Below are positions 1-5,380 of a stretch of 9,270 nucleotides of DNA, piece by piece; positions within the stretch are counted from its first letter, which is position 1; each line of letters opens with the position of its first letter. A program made the translations under genes and the position numbers. The stretch lies in contig JAEWYD010000174.1 of NCBI GenBank assembly GCA_023462275.1, forward strand, positions 1-9,270, read 5' to 3'. The DNA comes from Actinomycetes bacterium (GTDB lineage: Bacteria; Actinomycetota; Actinomycetes; Actinomycetales; Cellulomonadaceae). The notes beneath the pieces are model-generated. The model did not search any database, was not told the DNA's origin, and saw only the letters and a program-made list of their open reading frames with translations.

Positions 1-87
1 CCCCCGGTTCCCCGCCCCCGTCCCCCGCGCGCCGCGCGCCGCACCCCGCGCCCGCCGCCACGCGCCGGCGCTTCGAGCATCTGTCGG

Positions 88-99
88 CTGTGCGCACAG
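88..99. promoter_or_regulatory. 12-bp perfect palindrome CTGTGCGCACAG
   Basis: CTGTGCGCACAG is self-complementary over all 12 bases and lies about 185 bases upstream of the GH94 gene. The rest of 1-200 shows no gene I can support: it is GC-rich low-complexity DNA, and the open frame through it has no recognisable protein similarity. The palindrome could be a protein-binding site, but I do not recognise a regulator for it. Confidence 0.25.
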
Positions 100-200
100 G
101 AGTGGTGCGAACAGCGGCCGGTTGTTCGACGGCGGGCGGGTGGTCGTTGCGCGGGGACGGCGGCGAGTTCAGTACCGCGCAAGAATCCTGGTCCGCGCGG

Positions 201-214
201 TGGGAGCGATACCA
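201..214. promoter_or_regulatory. CebR/CelR-like LacI-family operator
   Basis: TGGGAGCGATACCA matches 12 of 14 positions of the actinobacterial cellobiose-repressor operator TGGGAGCGCTCCCA (CebR in Streptomyces, CelR in Thermobifida). The left half, TGGGAGC, is perfect and the right half has two changes. The site ends one base before the candidate -10 box, where a bound repressor would block RNA polymerase. In the known regulons, binding is relieved by cello-oligosaccharides. Regulation of the downstream GH94 gene by a CebR-like protein is inferred; the regulator gene is not in the window. Confidence 0.7.
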
Positions 215-220
215 TAGGAT
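215..220 (+). promoter_or_regulatory. Candidate -10 box of the GH94 promoter
   Basis: TAGGAT fits the actinobacterial -10 pattern TANNNT. It directly follows the CebR-like operator and would place the transcript start near 227, giving a leader of about 58 bases before the ATG. No good -35 hexamer is visible around 190-197, which suggests a promoter that is weak without its -35 or uses an extended contact. Confidence 0.45.
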
Positions 221-272
221 GTGCGCGCCGACGCGGCGCCGCGCTCCCCTGCCGGCCCGTGCTTCCACCGCC

Positions 273-279
273 GGGAGGA
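273..279 (+). promoter_or_regulatory. Ribosome binding site fixing the GH94 start
   Basis: GGGAGGA lies 5 bases before the ATG at 285 and is the strongest Shine-Dalgarno match in the window. It places the start at 285 and argues against the open frame that continues upstream to about 90. Confidence 0.85.
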
Positions 280-284
280 CTTCG

Positions 285-2720
285 ATGCAGTACGGGTACT
301 TCGACGACGACGCGCGCGAGTACGTGATCACCCGACCGGACACGCCGCGCTCGTGGATCAACTACCTGGGCTCGCGGCTCTACGGCGGGATCATCACGCA
401 GAACGCCGGCGGGTACTCCTTCTACCGGTCGGGCGGCACCGGGCGGCTCCTGCGGATGCGCTTCAACGGCGTCCCGGTCGACGAGCCCGGGCGCTACGTC
501 TACCTGCGCGACGACGCCGGCAGCCCGGTCAGCCGCGCGGGCGACTACTGGTCGGCGTCGTGGCAGCCCGTCGGCACCCCGCTGGAGGAGTACGCGGCGC
601 GCGTCCGGCACGGGCTCGGCTACTCCGTGTTCGAGGCGGAGCACGCGGGCATCCGCTCCGAGATGACGTGCTTCGTGCCGGCCGGCCAGGCGTTCGAGTA
701 CTGGTCCGTCGTCGTCACGAACACCGGCGCCGACCCGCGCACCATCTCGCTGTTCTCCTACGCCGAGCTGGCCAACGAGTGGTCGTACCGCCAGGACCTG
801 GAGAACCTCCAGTACAGCCAGTACGTGGTCCGCGCGGAGTACCGCGACGGCATGATCAGCCGCTGGAACTCCACGCGGGAGGCCCAGAGCGAGCTGTGGT
901 TCGGCGTCGCGGGGGCGCCCGTCGTCGGCTTCGACACCGACCGCGACGCGTTCCTCGGCCCGTACCGGACGCAGGCCAACCCCCTCGCCGTCGAGCGCGG
1001 TGAGTGCTCGGGCACCGAGGCGGTCGGCGACAACGCGTGCTCCACCCTGCACGTCCGCCTCGAGCTCGCGCCCGGCGCGAGCCGGCAGGTGATCTACTGC
1101 CTCGGCGTCGGGAGCCCGGACGCGCCGTGGCGCGACCTGCGCCCCGGCATCGGCGACGCCCCCGACGCCCCGCCGCTGCGCCCGGGCCGCGAGCTCATGG
1201 CCGAGTACGCGACCCCCGAGCGGGTCGCGGCCGAGCTCGCCGCCCTGCGCGCCGACTGGGCGGCCCACCTCGCCCCGCTGCAGGTCCGCACGCCGGACCC
1301 GGAGCTCGACTCGATGGTCAACGTCTGGCATGCCTACCAGACCCACATGACGTTCAACTGGTCCCGCGGCGTCTCGCTCGTGGAGGCCGGGGACCGCGAC
1401 GGCCTGGGCTACCGCGACACGGTGCAGGACATGCTCGCCGTCGCGCACGCCATCCCGGCGGCCGTCCGCGAGCGGCTCGACCTGGTGCTCACCGGGCAGA
1501 CGGCGGAGGGCGGCGCGATGCCGCTGGTGAAGCCGCTCAGCCACCGCCCGGGGCACGAGACGGCGCCGGCGCTGGAGCAGTACCGGTCCGACGACGCGCT
1601 GTGGCTGCCGATCACCGTCGCCGCCGTGGTGCACGAGTCGGGCGACGTCGGCTACCTGGACCGCGTGCTGCCCTACGCCGACGCCGGCGAGGCCACCGTG
1701 TTCGACCACCTCGTCCAGGCGCTGCGCTTCAGCCTCGCGCACCGCGGTGACCACGGGATGGTCCAGGGCCTGGCCGCCGACTGGAACGACTGCCTGCAGT
1801 TCGGCGCCACCGGGGAGTCCGTGTTCTCCACGTTCCTGCTGGCCAACGGCCTGCGCGTGACCCGGGAGCTGGCCGAGGAGTCCGGCCGGCCCGACGCCGC
1901 CGCCTGGTGCGCCGAGCAGCTCGCCGCGCTGCAGCCCGCCATCGACGCGGCGTGGGACGGCGAGTGGTTCATCCGGGCCATCTCGGCGACCGGCGCGCAC
2001 CTCGGCTCCCGGACGGCCCCCGAGGGGCAGATCTACCTCGAGCCCAACGTCTGGGCAGCCATCTCCGGCGCCACGTCGCGCGACCGCGCCGTGGCCGCCA
2101 TGGACGCCGTCCACGACCGGCTGGCGAGCGAGCACGGCGTCGCGCTCTGCGACCCGCCGCACACGAAGCCGATGCCCGGCATCGGGCTGTCGCTGCTCGT
2201 CTTCCCCGTGGGGCACAAGGAGAACGGCGGCATCTTCTGCCACGCGAACTCCTGGGCCATCGTCGCCGAGGCGATGCTCGGCCGCGGCGACCGGGCGTAC
2301 GAGTACTACCGGGCGTACCTGCCGGCCCGCTACAACGACGCCGCCGAGGTGCACCAGGCGGAGCCCTACGTGTACGCCCAGTTCACGCACGGCCCGACGT
2401 CGCCGCGCTTCGGCCAGGCGCGCAACCCGTGGCTCACGGGCACCGCCAGCTGGACGTACGTGGGCGTGACGCAGCACATCCTGGGCGTCCGGCCGGTGCT
2501 GGACGGCCTGTGCGTCGACCCGTGCCTGCCGACGGCGTGGGACGGCTTCGAGATGACGCGGACGTTCCGGGGCCGCACCGTGACGATCCGCGTGACGAAT
2601 CCCGACCACGTGAGCCGCGGCGTCGCGGCGCTCGACGTCGACGGCCGGCCGGTGGACGGCTGCGTGGCGCCCGCCGGGCTGCTGCACGACGGGTCGGTGG
2701 TCACGGTCCGGCTCGGCTGA
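285..2720 (+). CDS. GH94 beta-glycoside phosphorylase (cellobiose/laminaribiose/chitobiose phosphorylase-like)
   Basis: The 811-residue product is an inverting glycoside phosphorylase. Enzymes of this family split a beta-linked disaccharide or short oligosaccharide with phosphate in the cytoplasm, giving a sugar 1-phosphate and saving an ATP. The N-terminal beta-sandwich opens with the family signature (MQYGYFDDDAREYVITRP, INYLG near 26, AGGYSFYR near 41-48). In the (alpha/alpha)6 barrel are YRDTVQD (376-382), with the substrate-binding Arg and Asp; ADWNDC (498-503), whose second Asp, D502, is the expected general acid; HKENGG (644-649); and NPWLTGT (714-720). Length is normal for GH94. There is no signal peptide. 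The start is fixed by GGGAGGA. The gene stands alone between a CebR-like operator and a strong hairpin, so it is probably monocistronic. It has YRDTVQD and LAADWNDC where classical cellobiose phosphorylases, as I recall them, have FRDSNQD and RADWNDC. The acceptor (cellobiose, laminaribiose, chitobiose or another beta-gluco-disaccharide) is therefore undecided. Confidence 0.93.
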   Translation: MQYGYFDDDAREYVITRPDTPRSWINYLGSRLYGGIITQNAGGYSFYRSGGTGRLLRMRFNGVPVDEPGRYVYLRDDAGSPVSRAGDYWSASWQPVGTPLEEYAARVRHGLGYSVFEAEHAGIRSEMTCFVPAGQAFEYWSVVVTNTGADPRTISLFSYAELANEWSYRQDLENLQYSQYVVRAEYRDGMISRWNSTREAQSELWFGVAGAPVVGFDTDRDAFLGPYRTQANPLAVERGECSGTEAVGDNACSTLHVRLELAPGASRQVIYCLGVGSPDAPWRDLRPGIGDAPDAPPLRPGRELMAEYATPERVAAELAALRADWAAHLAPLQVRTPDPELDSMVNVWHAYQTHMTFNWSRGVSLVEAGDRDGLGYRDTVQDMLAVAHAIPAAVRERLDLVLTGQTAEGGAMPLVKPLSHRPGHETAPALEQYRSDDALWLPITVAAVVHESGDVGYLDRVLPYADAGEATVFDHLVQALRFSLAHRGDHGMVQGLAADWNDCLQFGATGESVFSTFLLANGLRVTRELAEESGRPDAAAWCAEQLAALQPAIDAAWDGEWFIRAISATGAHLGSRTAPEGQIYLEPNVWAAISGATSRDRAVAAMDAVHDRLASEHGVALCDPPHTKPMPGIGLSLLVFPVGHKENGGIFCHANSWAIVAEAMLGRGDRAYEYYRAYLPARYNDAAEVHQAEPYVYAQFTHGPTSPRFGQARNPWLTGTASWTYVGVTQHILGVRPVLDGLCVDPCLPTAWDGFEMTRTFRGRTVTIRVTNPDHVSRGVAALDVDGRPVDGCVAPAGLLHDGSVVTVRLG

Positions 2721-2726
2721 GCCCGT

Positions 2727-2772
2727 ACGCACGACGCCCGCCCCGGAGAGCTCCGGGGCGGGCGTCGTGCGT
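2727..2772. terminator. Bidirectional hairpin terminator, perfect 22-bp stem
   Basis: Arms 2727-2748 and 2751-2772 are perfectly complementary over 22 bp with only AG between them. In RNA the top pairs would open into a small loop. It starts 7 bases after the GH94 stop and ends 18 bases before the stop of the convergent FKBP gene, so it can serve both transcripts. No long T run follows on either strand, which is common in high-GC actinobacterial terminators. Confidence 0.88.
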
Positions 2773-2790
2773 CTGTCGTCGGTGGGGGCG

Positions 2791-3795
2791 TCAGCCCTGG
2801 GCCGCGCCCGTCGCGTCGAGGATGTCGATCACGAAGATCAGCGTGGAGTTGGCCGGGATCGGGCCGTTGTCCTTGTCCCCGTACCCGAGGCTCGGCGGCA
2901 CGATCAGCAGCACCTGGCTGCCGACCGTCTGGCCGACGACGCCCTGGTCCCAGCCCTGGATAACGGCGCCGGCACCGATCTGCGTCTGGAACGGCGAGCC
3001 GTTGGTCCACGACGAGTCGAACGCGGTGCCGTCCCACAGCCAGCCGCTGTACTGCACGGTGACGGTCTGGCCGGCCTTGACCTCCGGGCCCGAGCCCTTG
3101 ATCAGCGGCTGGACGACGAGGTCCGTCGGCTCCTTCGCGTCCGAGGGGACCTCGATCGACGGCGCGCCGTCGTCGGCCAGCGTCACGGTCGGCAGGCCCG
3201 CCGGCGGGGTCACGGCGTCGCCCTGGGCCCGGGTCGGCACGTCGCGCGCGCCGACGACCTCCAGGACCATGAGGGTCGCGGCCGACGAGGCGCCGTCGGC
3301 CCCGGCCGTCCCCGGCATGGCCGCCACGACGCGGACTCCCACCGCCTGGCCGTCGAGCGCCTCGTTCAGCGCGCTGACCATGGCCGGGTCGCCCATGATG
3401 ATCGTCTCGGTCGCGCCCTGCTGCCAGGTCGACCCGATCGTGGTGCCGTCGTCGCCGCCGATCAGCATGTAGTTGACGTCAAGCGTCTGGCCCTTGACCA
3501 GCGCGTCGCCCGTGCCCTCCACGTCCACTCGGGCCACCGGCGCCGACGTCGCGAACGGCTGGTCGAAGGTGACGGTCGGCTCCGCGCCGGTGTCGCCCTC
3601 GACCTTGACGGCCTCGAGTGCGGCGACGTCCTCCGCCGTGGGCGTCGGGGCGGCCGCGGCGCTCGGGTCGGCGGACGAGCCGGTCGATGCGGTGGGCTCC
3701 GGCGACGCCGCAGAGTCGGAGTCGGAGTCGCTCGCGCAACCGGCGAGCAGGAGGCTGGCCGCGAGGGCCGCGGTGAGGAGGACCGGTCGACGCAC
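2791..3795 (-). CDS. Lipoprotein with tandem FKBP-type peptidyl-prolyl isomerase domains
   Basis: The 334-residue product should be a membrane-anchored foldase acting outside the membrane on secreted proteins. A short lipoprotein signal peptide (MRRPVLL..., lipobox LLAGC, lipidated Cys at about 20) is followed by a DS-repeat and an Ala/Pro/Ser/Thr-rich linker to about 55. A first FKBP-like domain spans about 88-183 and a second, canonical one about 227-329. The second keeps the pocket residues equivalent to FKBP12: Tyr249, Phe259-Asp260, Phe269, Val278-Ile279, Trp282, Tyr305 and Phe321. The first lacks most of them (IGSTW in place of the FDSS segment, no VIxGW), so it is probably a non-catalytic or substrate-binding copy. 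I chose the GTG at 3795 because AAGGA lies 7 bases upstream and the signal peptide then has normal length. The upstream GTG at 3828 would add 11 residues without a visible ribosome binding site. Confidence 0.9.
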   Translation of the reverse strand: MRRPVLLTAALAASLLLAGCASDSDSDSAASPEPTASTGSSADPSAAAAPTPTAEDVAALEAVKVEGDTGAEPTVTFDQPFATSAPVARVDVEGTGDALVKGQTLDVNYMLIGGDDGTTIGSTWQQGATETIIMGDPAMVSALNEALDGQAVGVRVVAAMPGTAGADGASSAATLMVLEVVGARDVPTRAQGDAVTPPAGLPTVTLADDGAPSIEVPSDAKEPTDLVVQPLIKGSGPEVKAGQTVTVQYSGWLWDGTAFDSSWTNGSPFQTQIGAGAVIQGWDQGVVGQTVGSQVLLIVPPSLGYGDKDNGPIPANSTLIFVIDILDATGAAQG

Positions 3796-3863
3796 GGTGA
3801 AGTCCTTCGGTTGGGTGGTTGCCGTCACGGACGGCGCGTGTGGCCCGCAGCGCGGACCCGTCG

Positions 3864-3869
3864 ATGCTA
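3864..3869 (-). promoter_or_regulatory. Candidate -10 box of the FKBP gene
   Basis: Read on the minus strand this is TAGCAT, a good TANNNT -10 box. It would start transcription near 3857 and leave a leader of about 60 bases. No clear -35 hexamer is present at the usual distance. Confidence 0.35.
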
Positions 3870-3898
3870 CGGCCTGCCGCTGTGCCGGCCCTGGGCGG

Positions 3899-3919
3899 TC
3901 TGTGGCGATCGTGCACAGA
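3899..3919. promoter_or_regulatory. Inverted repeat in the divergent promoter region
   Basis: TCTGTG (3899-3904) and CACAGA (3914-3919) form a perfect 6-bp inverted repeat around a 9-base centre. It sits between the divergent FKBP and F420 oxidoreductase genes. It resembles a CRP/GlxR operator, but the half-site spacing is one base longer than the TGTG-N8-CACA of that family, so I assign no regulator. Confidence 0.3.
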
Positions 3920-3977
3920 TCGGGGCGGACCGGCAGCCCGGGATGCCGCCCCGGCGCAGGGGTGTGAGCCTGGTCGG

Positions 3978-4967
3978 ATGCGATTCGGGTACACGCTCAT
4001 GACCGAGCAGTCCGGCCCCCGCGACCTCGTGCGGCACGCCGTCGACGCCGAGCGGGCCGGCTTCGACTTCGAGGTCTCGTCCGACCACTACTTCCCCTGG
4101 CTCGACGCCCAGGGGCACGCGCCGAACGCCTGGGTGACGCTCGGCGCCGTCGCGCAGGCCACCGAGCGCGTCGAGCTCATGACCTACGTGACCTGCCCGA
4201 TCCTGCGGTACCACCCGGCCGTCGTCGCGCAGCAGGCCGCGACGCTCGGGGTCCTGTCCGGCGGGCGGTTCCTGCTGAACCTGGGCGCCGGCGAGGCCCT
4301 GAACGAGCACGTGGCCGGGCAGCGCTGGCCCGCCGTGGGTGAGCGCCACGACATGCTGGAGGAGGCGGTGGAGATCATCCGCAGCCTGCTCGACGGCGAG
4401 CGCCTCACGTTCGACGGCCAGCACTTCCGCGTGGACTCGGCGATCCTGTGGGACCGCCCGGACGAGCCTGTGCAGATCGGTGTCGCGGTCTCCGGTGCGC
4501 AGTCGGTGCACCGGTTCGCCCCGCTCGCCGACCACCTCGTGACCACGGAGCCCGACGCCGCGGTGCTGCAGGAGTGGGACCGCGCGCGCCGGGCCGAGGA
4601 CGTCACGATTCCGTCCCGGACGATCGGCCAGATCCCCATCAGCTGGGACGCCGACCGCGACGCCGCCGTCGCCCGCGCGCACGAGCAGTTCCGGTGGTTC
4701 GGGCTGGGCTGGAAGGTGAACGCCGACCTGCCGACGACCGAGGCGTTCGACGCCGCGTCGGCGGCGGTGCGCCCGGCGGACGTCGCGGAGGCGATCCCGT
4801 GCGGTCCGGACGCCGACGCCGTGGTGGCGGCGGCGTCGGCGTACTGGGAGGCGGGCTTCACGGACCTCGCCCTGGTACAGATCGGCGAGGAGAAGCAGGA
4901 CGAGTTCCTCGCGACGGCGGCCGGCCCGCTGCTGGAGCGGCTGCGCGCGGCGGCGCCGTCGACCTGA
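3978..4967 (+). CDS. LLM-class F420-dependent oxidoreductase (G6PDH-like family)
   Basis: The 329-residue product has the TIM-barrel fold of bacterial luciferase-like enzymes and belongs to the branch around mycobacterial F420-dependent glucose-6-phosphate dehydrogenase (Fgd). It should transfer hydride between an unknown substrate and deazaflavin F420 in the cytoplasm. Matches to Fgd are the first strand RFGYTL, SSDHYFPW (His37 and Trp41 at the catalytic His/Trp), LRYHPAVVAQQ (76-86), and LGAGEALNE (102-110, Glu106 at the catalytic Glu). The phosphate-binding lysine and arginine of Fgd are not evident: the segment around 180-187 reads HLVTTEPD, and the later Arg region reads ADVAEAIP. Glucose 6-phosphate is therefore an unlikely substrate. 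The ATG at 3978 is needed to keep strand one, but it has no good Shine-Dalgarno site, so the mRNA may be leaderless or weakly initiated. It is transcribed divergently from the FKBP gene. Confidence 0.88.
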   Translation: MRFGYTLMTEQSGPRDLVRHAVDAERAGFDFEVSSDHYFPWLDAQGHAPNAWVTLGAVAQATERVELMTYVTCPILRYHPAVVAQQAATLGVLSGGRFLLNLGAGEALNEHVAGQRWPAVGERHDMLEEAVEIIRSLLDGERLTFDGQHFRVDSAILWDRPDEPVQIGVAVSGAQSVHRFAPLADHLVTTEPDAAVLQEWDRARRAEDVTIPSRTIGQIPISWDADRDAAVARAHEQFRWFGLGWKVNADLPTTEAFDAASAAVRPADVAEAIPCGPDADAVVAAASAYWEAGFTDLALVQIGEEKQDEFLATAAGPLLERLRAAAPST

Positions 4968-5012
4968 CCCCGCGCCGCCGCCCGGCCCACGGTCCCGTTG
5001 CGCTTCCCGCGC

Positions 5013-5045
5013 CGTGTCGCTCGCTGCGCCGTCGTGTCGCTCGCT
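5013..5045. repeat. 13-bp direct repeat CGTGTCGCTCGCT
   Basis: CGTGTCGCTCGCT occurs at 5013-5025 and again at 5033-5045, a 20-base period. It is non-coding and of unknown role. Confidence 0.7.
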
Positions 5046-5060
5046 CCCGCGCCCTGTCGG

Positions 5061-5105
5061 TTCCGTCTACCTCAGCGTCGCCGCGCGGGTCTCATGTAGA
5101 CGGGA
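5061..5105. repeat. Wide inverted repeat TTCCGTCTAC / GTAGACGGGA
   Basis: CCGTCTAC (5063-5070) and GTAGACGG (5096-5103) are perfect inverted copies separated by 25 bases. Extending the arms to 5061 and 5105 gives 9 of 10 matches. It has the look of a small intergenic palindromic element or a cruciform/hairpin site. It is not followed by T residues. Confidence 0.6.
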
Positions 5106-5196
5106 TCGTCGGGTGCGGGGTGGTGTGGGCGGCGGCGCGCGGGCTATGGGGCGGCGGCCGGGCGCCGTTGGCCGCGCGGGGAGCGCGCGGTGGGTG

Positions 5197-5228
5197 GCGT
5201 CCACGCCGCCGCCGGCGACGGCGGACGC
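5197..5228. repeat. GC-rich hairpin upstream of the metF promoter
   Basis: GCGTCC (5197-5202) pairs with GGACGC (5223-5228), and GCCG (5205-5208) with CGGC (5219-5222). This gives 10 bp with a 2-base bulge and a 10-base loop. It lies just upstream of the metF promoter and could end transcripts arriving from the F420 gene, but it has no T tract. Confidence 0.4.
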
Positions 5229-5237
5229 GAGACGACC

Positions 5238-5267
5238 TTGGTCGGTCCCGCGCCGGCGGCCTAGGGT
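5238..5267 (+). promoter_or_regulatory. metF promoter (TTGGTC - 18 bases - TAGGGT)
   Basis: TTGGTC (5238-5243) and TAGGGT (5262-5267) are spaced 18 bases apart. TAGGGT is a common -10 box in actinobacteria. Transcription would start near 5274, two bases before the first base of riboswitch helix P1, which strongly supports both calls. Confidence 0.75.
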
Positions 5268-5273
5268 GAGGCG

Positions 5274-5363
5274 TCCCATCACGAGCGGCCGAGAGATCTG
5301 GCTCGACGACGCCGCAGCAACCCCCCGAGCCCGGGAGCGGGTGCTCACCGCCAGAATCGATGG
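5274..5363 (+). ncRNA. SAM riboswitch, S-box (SAM-I) type, P4 apparently missing
   Basis: This is an RNA element in the metF leader that should bind S-adenosylmethionine and switch expression off. The visible S-box parts are: P1 CCATC (5276-5280)/GATGG (5359-5363); the ACGAG junction; lower P2 GCGGC (5285-5289)/GCCGC (5311-5315); a kink-turn with GAGAGA on one side and GACGAC on the other; upper P2 GAG (5293-5295)/CTC (5302-5304), replacing the usual GGG/CCC; the conserved GCAACC (5317-5322); and GGTGC (5340-5344). The P2-loop pseudoknot is complete: TCTGG (5297-5301) pairs with CCAGA (5351-5355). P3 is short and its pairing register is ambiguous. After the pseudoknot strand the RNA runs almost directly into P1, with no room for a P4 hairpin. 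The P1 3' strand overlaps the metF ribosome binding site. Confidence 0.9.
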
Positions 5364-5380
5364 AGCGCCACGTGAGCACC
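5340..5380 (+). promoter_or_regulatory. 9-bp alternative helix linking aptamer core to metF start region
   Basis: GGTGCTCAC (5340-5348), which includes the conserved GGUGC of the aptamer, is perfectly complementary to GTGAGCACC (5372-5380), which begins with the presumed GTG start codon. The 23-base loop between them contains GGAG and ATG. It cannot coexist with the folded aptamer, so it may be the alternative conformation of the switch. Confidence 0.5.
5362..5365 (+). promoter_or_regulatory. metF Shine-Dalgarno site inside the riboswitch edge
   Basis: GGAG lies 6 bases before the GTG at 5372. Its first two bases are also the last two of the P1 3' strand (GATGG), so a SAM-stabilised P1 would hide part of the ribosome site. 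Confidence 0.6.

Larger units (their letters stand above)
4968..5237. other. Non-coding gap with small repeats, no gene seen
   Basis: Between the F420 oxidoreductase gene and the metF promoter I see no supportable coding frame; the open frames here are GC-driven and resemble nothing. The gap holds a 13-base direct repeat, a wide inverted repeat and a hairpin, listed separately. No convincing terminator directly follows the upstream stop codon. Confidence 0.6.

Noticed and set aside
90..284. Upstream extension of the GH94 reading frame by 65 codons
   Set aside because: The GGGAGGA site and the GH94 N-terminal motif both place the start at 285, and the extension crosses the operator and -10 box and resembles no protein.
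285..2720. Naming the gene cellobiose phosphorylase
   Set aside because: Substrate-side motifs differ from the classical enzyme, so only the GH94 family is claimed.
2366..3037. Minus-strand open frame spanning the terminator
   Set aside because: It overlaps the GH94 and FKBP genes, crosses the perfect hairpin, and has no recognisable domain.
3796..3828. Upstream GTG start of the FKBP lipoprotein
   Set aside because: No ribosome site precedes it, while AAGGA precedes the GTG at 3795 and gives a standard lipoprotein signal peptide.
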